Positions 52,558 to 61,818 of a DNA stretch of 64,000 nt are shown one piece after another. A program made the translations under genes and the position numbers. The stretch covers positions 186,001-250,000 of the forward strand of contig CABUUO010000002.1 of NCBI GenBank assembly GCA_902494875.1, in the 5' to 3' direction. Under the pieces are notes generated by a model, which saw only the letters and a list, made by a program, of their open reading frames with translations, was not told the DNA's origin and searched no databases. This stretch comes from an uncultured Pseudomonadota bacterium. GTDB lineage: Bacteria > Pseudomonadota > Alphaproteobacteria > RF32 > CAG-239. Position 1 is the first letter of the stretch. Each line of letters opens with the position of its first letter.

Positions 52558-54837
52558 TTAACCGGCACAGCTGACGCATTCTTCCTTGGCGGCGGAAGAG
52601 CCGTCTTTTTGAATGGTGCGGGTATAGTAGAGGGTTTTGATGTCTTTTTTCCAGGCGTCCATTATGGTGTCATAGATGTCTTTGGCGCGGATGTCGCGGT
52701 TGAGGTTATACATCAGTTCGACAGAAATGCCGGTGTCTATCCATTTGTTAATACGGGACATCACTTCAATAATCTTGCGTTGGTCGATATTGCGGTTTTC
52801 CTGATAAAACCAAAACCTGTCACGGATATAAGGCGGGCAGTTCGGAATGCTGCCTTTGCCGTGGGTCTCGACGAAGAACTTGCTGTAAATCGGCAGAACC
52901 GAAGCGGTGCAACCCTGAATCAGAGAGGAACTGGTATTCGGTGCAATGGCAGATATCTGCGAGTTGCGGATGCCGTATCGGGCAAGGCCGGCAAAAATTT
53001 TGTTCCAACGGTCTTTATATTTGGAATTGGCGTTGAACCATATCTGACGTTTGCCGAAAATCAGGCCTTTGCTCCAATCCGAACCTTCATAGGCGCCGAA
53101 AGTTCCTTTTTTTTGTGCGGCGTCAATGCTGGCCTGAATATTGTATATGGCCATTTTTTCAAACAAATCGTCTACAAAGTCGGCAGAGTTGATATAGGGG
53201 ACATTGTTTTTGGCGAGCATATCTGCCAGTCCCATAGCGCCAATGCCGATGGTGCGGTAGCGTTGATTATGCAGGCTGCCTTCGGGAACCGGCACGGTGG
53301 TGAAGTCAATGGCGTTGTCCAGAATGCGAACCGAAGTGCGGCAAACGCTTTCCAGTTCCCGATCATCGTCAATGTTGGCGAGATTGACAGAAACCAGATT
53401 GCAGACGTGTACCAGCCCGTCATAGGTTTCGGAGATTATTTTGCCGTCTTCAATGCGCTTGGGGCTGAATTTGGCCGGGCGGACATTGCTGTGAGATTCG
53501 GTGCAGAGGTTGGTGCCGACGATAACGCCGTCATGCTTGTTGGGATTGTAACGGTTCAGGGTGTCTTTGAAGGCAATGTAAGGCATTCCGGTTTCAACCT
53601 GAGATTTCATCAGCCGTTTTAACAGCTCTTTGGCGTCAACAAACTTAAACATTTCAAGTTTGCCGAAACCCGCATCAAAATAAAGCTGATTATAAAGATT
53701 TTCAAATTCTTCTCCCCAAAGGTCGGCTATTTCGCGACCGTATTTTTCCCGGACTTCGTGCGGGTCAACCAACAGCCATTTTTCGTTGTTTTCGACTTTT
53801 TTCATAAACAGATCGGGGATGACGACCTGAGGAAAAATGTCGTAAGCTTTCATGCGCTGGTCGCCGTTTTCGGTACGGAGTTCAAGAAAGTTTTCAATGT
53901 CCAGATGCCACATGTCCAGAGATACGGTAACGGCGCCTTTGCGCTTGCCCTGCTGGTTGACGGCTACGGCGGTGTCGTTGATAATGCGAATCCAGGGAAT
54001 GACGCCGCCGGAAGAATTTTTGATGCCTTTGATACGGGCGCCTTTGCAGCGAACGCGCGAGATGTTGACACCAACCCCGCCGCCGAATTTGGAAATGGCG
54101 GAAATCTGGTCAATAACGTAAAAAATCGAATCGCGGTTGTCGTCCATAACGGTGATGAAGCAGGAACTCAGGTTACCGTTGGGTCGGCGCAGGTTCATCA
54201 GCAGCGGTGTGCCGAGCGAGATTTTGCGGTCGGCAAGTTTTTCATAAGTGTCTTTGACCTGACTCATGCGAATGCTGCGATCTTCATTTTGCTCAATCAG
54301 CAGAGCAATAGTCAGGAACATTTCCTGCGGCAGCTCGACAATGCGGTCGCCAAATTCGCAAAGGTAGCGTTTGATGAGCAGATTGATGCCGGCATAGTCA
54401 TAGACCAAATCAAAAGCCGGGTTGATGAATGATGCGGCCTGTTTTATTTCTTCGGGATTGTATTTTTCGGTGATGACGGGGTCATATACGCCGTTGGCGA
54501 CGGCAAAATCCAAGAACTTTTCATAGTCGTAGGGAACGGCCTGATTGGTGCGGCGGTCGTTTTTAACATCTTTATACAAGTCGAAAAGGCGCAGGCGGCC
54601 GGCGGCGTTCTTCCAGTCGGGTTCCAGAACCGAGGTCAGATTCAACGCGTTTAGGATAAGAGCCTTGTTGATTTCGGAAGCCGGCATACCGTTTTTAAAA
54701 AAGTTCGGAATCGTTTCCAAAAGTTTGTTTTTATCAAGTTCGAATCCGGCGAGAGCACGCTCGACGGTAGCCGTGATTTTGGCCGGGTCAAAGGCCGCTT
54801 CAGCACCGTTTCTCTTGGTAATTTTTTGATTTTCCAT
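52558..54837 (-). CDS. nrdA: Class I ribonucleotide reductase alpha subunit
   Basis: This 759-aa catalytic subunit begins with an ATP-cone (about 1-90: ITKRNGAEAAFDPAKITATVERAL), the allosteric activity site. Active-site cysteines lie in LSSCFI, NLCTES (thiyl Cys and Glu) and VHVCNLVSVNLAN. The tyrosine pair of the radical path is in the C-terminal region, and the end EECVSCAG has the redox-active CxxC. It lies 23 bp before nrdB. Tandem NrdR-type boxes precede it. Confidence 0.95.
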   Translation of the reverse strand: MENQKITKRNGAEAAFDPAKITATVERALAGFELDKNKLLETIPNFFKNGMPASEINKALILNALNLTSVLEPDWKNAAGRLRLFDLYKDVKNDRRTNQAVPYDYEKFLDFAVANGVYDPVITEKYNPEEIKQAASFINPAFDLVYDYAGINLLIKRYLCEFGDRIVELPQEMFLTIALLIEQNEDRSIRMSQVKDTYEKLADRKISLGTPLLMNLRRPNGNLSSCFITVMDDNRDSIFYVIDQISAISKFGGGVGVNISRVRCKGARIKGIKNSSGGVIPWIRIINDTAVAVNQQGKRKGAVTVSLDMWHLDIENFLELRTENGDQRMKAYDIFPQVVIPDLFMKKVENNEKWLLVDPHEVREKYGREIADLWGEEFENLYNQLYFDAGFGKLEMFKFVDAKELLKRLMKSQVETGMPYIAFKDTLNRYNPNKHDGVIVGTNLCTESHSNVRPAKFSPKRIEDGKIISETYDGLVHVCNLVSVNLANIDDDRELESVCRTSVRILDNAIDFTTVPVPEGSLHNQRYRTIGIGAMGLADMLAKNNVPYINSADFVDDLFEKMAIYNIQASIDAAQKKGTFGAYEGSDWSKGLIFGKRQIWFNANSKYKDRWNKIFAGLARYGIRNSQISAIAPNTSSSLIQGCTASVLPIYSKFFVETHGKGSIPNCPPYIRDRFWFYQENRNIDQRKIIEVMSRINKWIDTGISVELMYNLNRDIRAKDIYDTIMDAWKKDIKTLYYTRTIQKDGSSAAKEECVSCAG

Positions 54838-54849
54838 TATAAACTATTC

Positions 54850-54896
54850 CTACAATATGGTGTGTTTATGTTATTGTTGTTTACTATATGTTGTGG
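54850..54896. promoter_or_regulatory. Tandem NrdR-type boxes upstream of nrdA
   Basis: Two 16-bp boxes (54850-54865 and 54881-54896) each match the NrdR consensus acaCwAtATaTwGtgt at about 12 of 16 positions, e.g. ttaCTATATGTTGTGG. They lie 15 bp apart, so starts differ by 31 bp, three helical turns. That spacing is normal for NrdR pairs. They sit in the 165-bp gap between nrdA and the divergent ampG-like gene. Confidence 0.7.
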
Positions 54897-55002
54897 TTTT
54901 GTATGGTGAAACCGTTTCGCCATACAGAATGCAAAAATTATCGTTTATTTAATACATTTTATTTAGAATTAATCACAAGATTTTTAGAAACAGGAAATTG
55001 GC

Positions 55003-56286
55003 ATGTTAAAAAAATGGCTGCAAGCGGCACGGGTATATTATGACCGGCGGATGCTGACAATGACCGGGCTGGGTTTTGCCAGCGGTTTTCCCTTTTTGCT
55101 GGTCAGCGGGACACTGGCGCTGTGGCTGACGGACAGCGGCATCAGTCTGGAGATGATCGCGTTGTTTTCGCTGGTGAAAGCGCCGTACAGCTTCAAATGG
55201 CTGTGGTCACCGGTGGTTGACCGCATTCGTCTGCCGTTTTTTGAGCGTTTGGGCCGCCGCCGCGGCTGGGCGGTTTTTTCGCAGCTTTTGTTGCTGGCCG
55301 CCATTCTGGGCATGTCACTGGTTGATCCGTCGCAGGCAGTTTATCTGCTGATGTTTCTGGCTTTTCTGACGGTAATAGCCTCGGCAACGCAGGACATTGT
55401 TTTGGATGCCTACCGCGTGGAGAGTTTTGATACGGAAGAGCAGGCTGCCGGAACCGCCATATTTATTCTGGGATATCGTCTGGGGTCGATTTTTTCCGGC
55501 GCCGTGGCACTGCTGCTGGCGACGGTTTTGAACTGGCATGAGGTTTATGCGGTTATGGCGCTGGGCGCAGTGGTCGGTATGGTGACGGTTTTGTGCTCAA
55601 GGGAACCGAAGAACTGCAAAAAATGCGGCGCTCCGTTTAAAGGGTCTTTGACGGCGCGACTGAAAAACTTCTGGCAGACGGCGGTCAAGAGTCCGGTGGC
55701 CGATTTCGTCAAGCGCAGCGGCTGGATTTGGATTTTGCTGTTTATAATGGTTTACAAACTGTGCGATGCCTATATGGTGCCGATGACGATGCCGTTTTAT
55801 GATGCCATGGGGTTTACCAAAGCCGAAATTGCTTTTGTTACCAAGTTTTACGGAATGGGTGCGACTATTTTGGGCGGTATTGCCGGCGGGGTGATGGTCA
55901 ACCGGCTGGGATTGCTGAAAGGCCTTTATATCGGCAGTATTTTGCAGGGACTGACGACGCTGATGTACGTGGTTCAGGCTCATGCCGGCAATAATCTGTA
56001 TATGTTGATGGTGACGGTTTCGCTGGACAATCTGGCCGGCGGCATGAGCACCACGGCCTTTGTGGCCTATATTTCTTCACTGTGCAACGTGGCTTATACC
56101 GCAACCCAGTATGCGCTGCTGTCTTCGTTTATGTCGCTGGCGCGCGATTTGCTGTCTTCGACTTCCGGCGTGTTGGTGAAGTTTGTCGGCTGGAGCAGTT
56201 TTTTTGTGATTACGACGCTGATGGCGGTGCCGGGACTGCTGCTGCTGGTCTATTTGCAGCGGAAATATAAAAACGTGCAGAACTGA
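55003..56286 (+). CDS. AmpG-like MFS permease
   Basis: This 427-aa MFS protein has about twelve membrane segments. The N-terminal GLGFASGFPFLLVSGTLALWL, SLVKAPYSFKWLWSPVVDR and ATQDIVLDAYRVE are AmpG-group features. AmpG imports anhydromuropeptides for peptidoglycan recycling and can set off AmpC induction. The middle loop has a compact cysteine set (CSREPKNCKKCG) that is unusual for AmpG. Substrate is inferred from the family. No amp or mpl genes adjoin. Confidence 0.8.
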   Translation: MLKKWLQAARVYYDRRMLTMTGLGFASGFPFLLVSGTLALWLTDSGISLEMIALFSLVKAPYSFKWLWSPVVDRIRLPFFERLGRRRGWAVFSQLLLLAAILGMSLVDPSQAVYLLMFLAFLTVIASATQDIVLDAYRVESFDTEEQAAGTAIFILGYRLGSIFSGAVALLLATVLNWHEVYAVMALGAVVGMVTVLCSREPKNCKKCGAPFKGSLTARLKNFWQTAVKSPVADFVKRSGWIWILLFIMVYKLCDAYMVPMTMPFYDAMGFTKAEIAFVTKFYGMGATILGGIAGGVMVNRLGLLKGLYIGSILQGLTTLMYVVQAHAGNNLYMLMVTVSLDNLAGGMSTTAFVAYISSLCNVAYTATQYALLSSFMSLARDLLSSTSGVLVKFVGWSSFFVITTLMAVPGLLLLVYLQRKYKNVQN

Positions 56287-56326
56287 GCGTAGGTTCCGCC
56301 CTGAATTGCGAAGAGGTGAAAAGATT

Positions 56327-57148
56327 ATGAAAAAACTTTGCGTCGTTTTGTTGGTTTTGTTTCTGGCGTCTTGCGGCAAAGACGGTCAACCGCGGGAAGT
56401 TTGGATTGAAAATGCGCAGAAAGAAACAATTTATTTGCAGATTGAAGGTAATGAAAATGCCGGCAATAAAAAACTGGCCGTTATTCAGCACGGTCTGGCC
56501 TCCAATATGGAGCATCCCGCCGTGCAGACGGTGAAAAAGGCTTTTCGGGATAAGGGTTATACGGTTATAACCTTTGACAGCAGATATTCTCTGGGCAAAA
56601 GCGCCGGCGATGTAATCAACGTCAGGTTATCGGCTTTTGAAGACGATTTGAAAACGGTTGTCGGCTGGGCCCAAAATCAAAGCTTTTACAGTGAGCCGTT
56701 TGCTTTGGCCGGCCATTCTCTGGGCGGGGCTTCCGTGTTGCAATATGCCGCCGAAAATCCTTCCGCGGTTGATTATGCAGTTCCGGTAACGCCGGTCGTC
56801 AGCGGAAAAAGATGGGAAGAGAGCTGTATGGCCAATATGCCTGATTTTTGCAGAAACTGGAAAAGAAACGGGCGTTATGATTACCGGGCGGCCGTCATTC
56901 CTTATGAAGTGGTCGAACAGGCCAAGAATTATGATGCTTTGCGGCTGGCAAAGGATATCAGGGCAAAAGTCCTACTGGTTACGGCGGAAGACGACAACGT
57001 TATTGAGCCTAAAGATGTGAAGGAGCTTTATGATGCGCTTCAAACGAAAAAGTCTCTGGGCGTAATCTCTGACGGGGGACATAATTTTACGACCGAACAA
57101 AGCCGTCGACAGTTGTATGATTTGGTAACGGATTTTTTATCTAAATGA
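56327..57148 (+). CDS. Lipoprotein alpha/beta hydrolase
   Basis: This 273-aa protein has a signal peptide with lipobox LASC (Cys16). The alpha/beta-hydrolase core shows the oxyanion region VIQHGLASN, the nucleophile elbow GHSLGG, the acid Asp near AEDDNVIEP and the His in GGHNFT. All three catalytic positions are present, so an active esterase or dienelactone-hydrolase-like enzyme is likely, with unknown substrate. I chose the ATG at 56327 because the signal peptide starts there. Confidence 0.82.
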   Translation: MKKLCVVLLVLFLASCGKDGQPREVWIENAQKETIYLQIEGNENAGNKKLAVIQHGLASNMEHPAVQTVKKAFRDKGYTVITFDSRYSLGKSAGDVINVRLSAFEDDLKTVVGWAQNQSFYSEPFALAGHSLGGASVLQYAAENPSAVDYAVPVTPVVSGKRWEESCMANMPDFCRNWKRNGRYDYRAAVIPYEVVEQAKNYDALRLAKDIRAKVLLVTAEDDNVIEPKDVKELYDALQTKKSLGVISDGGHNFTTEQSRRQLYDLVTDFLSK

Positions 57149-57182
57149 AAAAAAGCGACGTTTAAAAACGCCGCTTTTTAAT
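57148..57182. terminator. Bidirectional terminator
   Basis: The hairpin (about 57149-57180) pairs AAAAAGCG and CGTTT with AAACG and CGCTTTTT, with one mismatch position in the middle. It is flanked by A and T runs and serves the convergent hydrolase and SDR genes. Confidence 0.85.
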
Positions 57183-58073
57183 TCAGGCCTTGTTCGGAAG
57201 TTTGGAATATATCCAGTCGCTCAGGCAATTGGGCAATACGGACACCAGCCAGACTGCGAGGCGAAGCTGCCAGGGGAAGGCAATAATGCCTTTGTTTTCG
57301 GCAATGCCCCGGGCAATGATGGCAGCGGCCTGTTCCGCCTCCATGAAAAAAGGCATCGGACAGGTGTTTTGGTCGGTAATGCGCGAACGGACAAAGCCGG
57401 GGCAGATGACGCTGACTTTGATGCCGTTTTTCTTCAGTCTGGGACGCAGGGCTTCTCCCCAGGCTTTGACGCAGGCTTTGCTGGCGCTGTAGGCCGGGCA
57501 GGTCGGCAGGCCGTGATAGCCGGCCATGGAACTGACAATGGCAATGCTGCGGTTGTCTTCATGAAAAAATTCGACGCCGGATCTGCCAAAGCGGATGCGG
57601 TCCCAAAACGGAACGTAAAAAGCTTTTTTCTGCTTTTTCTTTTGAGAAATAAACTTGTCCAGCGAGCTCATGCCGTCGTTCTGAGCGCTGATGCGATTTT
57701 GATAGATGTCAATTGTCGGCAGGACAGTGTTTAAAACGCCATTGACGTTGGTGGCAAAGGTCCGGTAAACCGAATCGGTGTCTTCGTTAACGGTGCCGAT
57801 GCCGGCGTTGGCAATGACCAAATTAAGTTTGGCGGTTTTGTCGCATTCGCGAATCCAGTCTTCCGTGGTTCGGCGGTCGGTAACGTCTACAATGCGGGGA
57901 AAAACCACCGTGCCTAATTTTTCGCATTTGGCGGCGACGATTTTAAGACGGTCTTCGTTGCGTCCGCAGATGAACAGGTTTTTGGCGACGGTGCCGGCGT
58001 AGTGCAGCGCCAGAGCCTCGCCGATGCCGGAGGTTGCGCCGGTAATCAGAATGTTTTGGTTGCGTTGGGCCAT
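57183..58073 (-). CDS. Short-chain dehydrogenase/reductase with insertion
   Basis: This 296-aa SDR has TGATSGIGEA (11-20), NAG at 89-91, Ser in IVSSMAGY and the Tyr195/Lys199 pair in YSASK. It has an extra stretch of about 50 residues (roughly 126-174) between the NAG helix and the catalytic Ser strand, rich in Lys and aromatic residues; ordinary SDRs lack it. The C-terminal ~35 residues are hydrophobic and may touch the membrane (LRLAVWLVSVLP). I chose the ATG at 58073 (AAGGAAAG upstream). Substrate unknown. Confidence 0.83.
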   Translation of the reverse strand: MAQRNQNILITGATSGIGEALALHYAGTVAKNLFICGRNEDRLKIVAAKCEKLGTVVFPRIVDVTDRRTTEDWIRECDKTAKLNLVIANAGIGTVNEDTDSVYRTFATNVNGVLNTVLPTIDIYQNRISAQNDGMSSLDKFISQKKKQKKAFYVPFWDRIRFGRSGVEFFHEDNRSIAIVSSMAGYHGLPTCPAYSASKACVKAWGEALRPRLKKNGIKVSVICPGFVRSRITDQNTCPMPFFMEAEQAAAIIARGIAENKGIIAFPWQLRLAVWLVSVLPNCLSDWIYSKLPNKA

Positions 58074-58158
58074 TATTCTTTCCTTGAAGTAAAAACTTTT
58101 TAACGATTGCCGCTTATAATAGCGAAAAATGCTAAAAAAAAGTTTAAGGAGAGTTATT

Positions 58159-59067
58159 TTGACAATATCCAGCATGACGGGGTTTGCCCGGCAAAACGGA
58201 GAAAAAGCTTTCGAAACCAAAAGTTTCAGCTGGTTTTGGGAAATAAAGAGCGTTAACGGCAAGGCTCTGGACATTAAGGCCAAGCTGCCGCCGGCGTTTG
58301 ACGGGCTGCTGGGAATGCCGTTGAAGAACATTGCCGCCAGATATTTTGCGCGGGGCAGTTTCAGCGTTTATCTGGATTTGGAGGCTGTCGGCAGCAGCAC
58401 CGAGGCTAAAATTGATGATGCCCTTTTGCAGAAACTGACGATTAAGGCGATAGAACTGTATGAGAGTTTTCCCGACAAACTGCAGAAGCCGTCGGTCGGC
58501 GAACTGTTATCGCTGCGAGGCGTTTACGAAGCCGACGGTACCGAGCTTAACGAGGCGGAAAATCAGGCATTGGCCGGGGCTTTGCTGGAAAGTTTTGAAG
58601 AAGGATGCCGTCGTTTGCAGCAGGACCGGCAGGCCGAAGGCGAAAAAATGAAGGCCGCGCTGCTTGATATTCTGGATAAAATTGCTAATATAGTCGCAAA
58701 AGTTGAGGGAATCGCAGAAAGCCAGCCGGAAAGGCTTAAAGAAAAACTGTTGGTGCAAATAGCCTCTCTGCTGGAGCCTTCCAACCAGATTTCTGAAGAG
58801 CGGCTGGCTCAGGAAGTGGCCTTGTATGTGGCAAAAGCGGATATTCGGGAAGAAATCGACCGGCTGAAAGCCCATCTGGCAACGGCGCAAAATCTGCTTA
58901 ATTCAGGCGAAGCCGTGGGCAGAAGACTTGATTTTTTGTGTCAGGAACTTAACCGCGAAGCCAACACGACCTGCTCCAAGTCCAGCGAAATTGACCTGAC
59001 CAATTTGGGAATGGCTTTGAAGACTCTGATTGAGCAGTTTAGAGAACAAGTGCAGAATATTGAATAA
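58159..59067 (+). CDS. YicC-family protein
   Basis: This 302-aa protein belongs to the YicC/YloC family, for which endoribonuclease activity has been reported in some members. SSMTGFAR opens it, with WEIKSVNGKALDIK. The C-terminal DUF1732 part has EEIDRLKAHL, GRRLDFLCQELNREANT and CSKSSEID. The start is a TTG at 58159: AAGGAGAG lies 5 bp upstream and the protein then begins MTISSMTGF. The ATG at 58129 lacks a ribosome site. It precedes gmk by 13 bp, a common pairing. Confidence 0.9.
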   Translation: MTISSMTGFARQNGEKAFETKSFSWFWEIKSVNGKALDIKAKLPPAFDGLLGMPLKNIAARYFARGSFSVYLDLEAVGSSTEAKIDDALLQKLTIKAIELYESFPDKLQKPSVGELLSLRGVYEADGTELNEAENQALAGALLESFEEGCRRLQQDRQAEGEKMKAALLDILDKIANIVAKVEGIAESQPERLKEKLLVQIASLLEPSNQISEERLAQEVALYVAKADIREEIDRLKAHLATAQNLLNSGEAVGRRLDFLCQELNREANTTCSKSSEIDLTNLGMALKTLIEQFREQVQNIE

Positions 59068-59080
59068 CAAAGGGGGAAGA

Positions 59081-59746
59081 ATGAATAATATTATTGACCG
59101 TTTAAAGAAAGTCCGCCGCGGCGCCATGTTTGTCATCGAGGGACCGTCGGGAACCGGCAAAGGAACCATTGCCAAGGAAATTCTGAAACGGGATCCGAAC
59201 ATTAAGTTTTCGGTTTCGGTAACGACACGCAAGCCCCGGCCGACGGAAAAAGAAGGTGTGGACTATTATTTCGTTACCAATGAGCAGTATGACGAGTTTT
59301 TGGCTCAGGACGCCTTTTACGAGCATGTAGATTCCCAATACGGCGATCGTTACGGCACGCTGCGTTCGGAAGTCGACAGCTTTATCAATGTGGGGCAGGA
59401 TGTGTTGTTTGACATGGACTGGCTTGGCGCCCGTCAGATGAAAGAGAAAGCCAAGGACGACGTGGTGACGATTTATCTGCTGCCGCCTTCGATTAAGGAG
59501 TTGCGCCAACGTCTGGAAAATCGCGGTACCGACAGCAAGGAGCTGATTGACAAACGCATGGCTTTGATTTTGGACAAGATGAGCCATTGGGACGAGTTTG
59601 ATTATGTTATTGTCAATGTCGACATTGAAGAAACCGTAACCAAAGTACAGAAAATTATTTCCGGGGAAAGAATGAAACGCGTGCGTCAGGTAGGGCTGAA
59701 ACGTTTTGTTCATGAACTGGTCAAGGAAGTCAACGGGGATGAGTGA
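59081..59746 (+). CDS. gmk: Guanylate kinase
   Basis: This 221-aa kinase phosphorylates GMP. Its P-loop is GPSGTGKGTI, slightly different from the common GPSGAGKST. It has SVSVTTRKPRPTEKEGVDYYF (GMP site) and FDMDWLGARQMK. The ATG at 59081 follows AGGGGG. It ends in an 8-bp overlap with the NUDIX gene. Confidence 0.95.
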   Translation: MNNIIDRLKKVRRGAMFVIEGPSGTGKGTIAKEILKRDPNIKFSVSVTTRKPRPTEKEGVDYYFVTNEQYDEFLAQDAFYEHVDSQYGDRYGTLRSEVDSFINVGQDVLFDMDWLGARQMKEKAKDDVVTIYLLPPSIKELRQRLENRGTDSKELIDKRMALILDKMSHWDEFDYVIVNVDIEETVTKVQKIISGERMKRVRQVGLKRFVHELVKEVNGDE

Positions 59747-60233
59747 CGTTTTTTATGACCGTACCGGCAAGCCCAAATATGCCGACAATGTGATTCCGGT
59801 CAGGCAGAAGGGGTATTTTGCCATTTTGCTTAAGGACGGCAAGGTGCTGGTCACTTATCCGCCGCAAGTCGATGTGCCGGAGTTTCCCGGCGGTTCGGTT
59901 TCAAGGCGCGAAGATTTTCGCAAATGTCTGTTTCGCAAGCTTTATGAAGAAACCGGCATTGAATTTATGTTGGATTACGGAACAAAAGAGTTTCATCAGG
60001 AGATAAATTATTTTGCCGATGACGCGAGGCCTTTCGGCGAATATTGCGTTTATGACATGACGTTTATCGTTTACGACGCTTCTTCTTACGGTTTCGACAC
60101 CGGCGTGGAACCATGGAAAACGCCGGAGAACGGCACGGCAGCCTGGGTGGCGGTCGAAGACATCTTTTCGGGAAAAAACAAGGTGAATTATACGCACTGG
60201 CAGGCGGTGCAGGCTTTGTTCAAGCAGGACTAA
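59739..60233 (+). CDS. NUDIX hydrolase
   Basis: This 164-aa protein has a Nudix box (about residues 50-72: GSVSRRE, then seven residues, RKLYEETGI). The key Glu pair is kept, but the first Glu of the REUXEE core is Lys. The substrate is unknown. Its ATG overlaps the gmk stop by 8 bp, so it is coupled to gmk, and it meets the Sel1-like gene tail to tail with a 4-bp overlap. Confidence 0.82.
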   Translation: MSDVFYDRTGKPKYADNVIPVRQKGYFAILLKDGKVLVTYPPQVDVPEFPGGSVSRREDFRKCLFRKLYEETGIEFMLDYGTKEFHQEINYFADDARPFGEYCVYDMTFIVYDASSYGFDTGVEPWKTPENGTAAWVAVEDIFSGKNKVNYTHWQAVQALFKQD

Positions 60234-60793
60234 CGGGTTAGTTCGGACAGGGATTCCCTTTGCAGGCGGCTCATGGAACGATAAACCAGAGCCGCGTTTT
60301 TGTTGGCGCCGGGAACGCCGAGTTCGGCAGCGTGACGGTAGAGGTTAAACGCCTCAATCAGGTTTTGACGCACACCGACGCCGCGGGCGTTCATCCAAGC
60401 TAAAATTTCTACCGCCCGGGCATCGTTGTCCGCAACGTGTTTGTTGATTTCTTCCAGTTCGACCGGCGTTACGCGGTTTTCTTTAACGGCTCTGACGGTG
60501 TCTTCCCATTTTTTTATCGCGGCCAGCCGCGCCTGTTCTTTTATCTGCCGTTCGTCAATGAGGCTGATGGTCTGATTTTTTTTGATTCCGGCCGGCTGCG
60601 GCATGACGGCTTCCAATTCGTCTTCAAACAAAAGTTCGGGCTGATTGCGGTTTTTCACAAAAATCGGCAGATAGCCCTGATTGTCGTCGCGGATGATTTC
60701 GCGATAAAGTTCATCCAAACTGGCGGCGTAAGCCGGCAGCGATACGGAGAGCATAATTGCAGAACCAAAAATTAATTTTAGGTATTTGTTCAT
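60230..60793 (-). CDS. Secreted Sel1-like repeat protein
   Basis: This 187-aa protein has a signal peptide (about residues 1-23, ending PAYA). A long helical linker and one clear Sel1-like unit (AVEILAWMNARGVGVRQNLIEAFNLYRHAAELG) follow. One or more helices complete it. Partner unknown; single-repeat Sel1 proteins usually act as scaffolds. Confidence 0.7.
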   Translation of the reverse strand: MNKYLKLIFGSAIMLSVSLPAYAASLDELYREIIRDDNQGYLPIFVKNRNQPELLFEDELEAVMPQPAGIKKNQTISLIDERQIKEQARLAAIKKWEDTVRAVKENRVTPVELEEINKHVADNDARAVEILAWMNARGVGVRQNLIEAFNLYRHAAELGVPGANKNAALVYRSMSRLQRESLSELTR

Positions 60794-60892
60794 TTCTTTA
60801 TTTTATGTTTTTAAAACTTATGTTAATAGTAGCTAAGACTTGAGATTAATTAAAGATTTAATTGACCTTTATGAACATTTTAGAGGCATAAA

Positions 60893-61816
60893 ATGAAGAA
60901 AATTTACAATTCCGTCGCCGAGCTTGTCGGCAAAACGCCAATAGTCAGGCTTTCGCGACTGGCCAAAAAACACAAGGTAAAAGCACACCTGCTGGCCAAG
61001 TGCGAATTTCTTAATCCGCTGGGGTCGGTTAAAGACCGCGTTGCTTTGAAGATGATTGAGAAAGCCGAAGAAAACAAGCAAGTTAACAACGATACGGTTT
61101 TTGTGGAGGCAACCAGCGGTAATACGGGTATCGGTCTGGCCGGTATTTGCGCGGCCAAAGGCTATAAACTGGTGATTACCATGCCGGAGAATATGACCAA
61201 AGAGCGAATTATGCTGATGGAGCATTTCGGCGCGGAAGTGATTTTGACGCCGGCCGAAGACGGAATGAAAGGCGCGATTGCCAAGGCGGATATGCTGGCC
61301 CAGAAAAATCCCAACGTGATTCTGCTGCGCCAGTTTGAAAACGAGGCTAATCCAGACGCACATCGTTTCGGCACCAGCATTGAGATTTTGGAAGACACCG
61401 GCGGCGATGTTGACATTTTGGTCAGCGCGGTGGGAACTTCCGGCACTCTGACCGGCATTGCCTCAACCCTGAAAACCAATAATCCCGATCTTTATGTCGT
61501 GGCGGTCGAACCCGCTGCCAGTCCGGTTCTGAACGGCGGACAACCGGGGCCGCATAAGATTCCGGGCATCGGCGCAAATTTCGTGCCGCCTTTTTATGAC
61601 AAATCGCTGGTCAGCGAAGTTGTGGACATCAGCAACGAAGAAGCTCTTGAGATGTCAAACGAAGTCGGCGCGCTGGAAGGCCTGAGCGCAGGTATTTCCG
61701 CCGGCGCGGCGCTGGCTGCGGCGGTAAAAATCGGCCAGCGGCCCGAGTTTAAGGGAAAAAACATTGTGGTTATCATTCCCGACGGGGTGGATAAATATTT
61801 GTCGATGATGATGTGA
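60893..61816 (+). CDS. cysK: Cysteine synthase A
   Basis: This 307-aa PLP enzyme makes cysteine from O-acetylserine and sulfide. The PLP Lys is Lys47 in LGSVKDR, the phosphate loop is TSGNTG (74-79), and the substrate loop is VGTSGTLTG. IPGIGANFVP is typical of CysK rather than CysM. The partner CysE is not in the window. Confidence 0.95.
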   Translation: MKKIYNSVAELVGKTPIVRLSRLAKKHKVKAHLLAKCEFLNPLGSVKDRVALKMIEKAEENKQVNNDTVFVEATSGNTGIGLAGICAAKGYKLVITMPENMTKERIMLMEHFGAEVILTPAEDGMKGAIAKADMLAQKNPNVILLRQFENEANPDAHRFGTSIEILEDTGGDVDILVSAVGTSGTLTGIASTLKTNNPDLYVVAVEPAASPVLNGGQPGPHKIPGIGANFVPPFYDKSLVSEVVDISNEEALEMSNEVGALEGLSAGISAGAALAAAVKIGQRPEFKGKNIVVIIPDGVDKYLSMMM

Positions 61817-61818
61817 CG

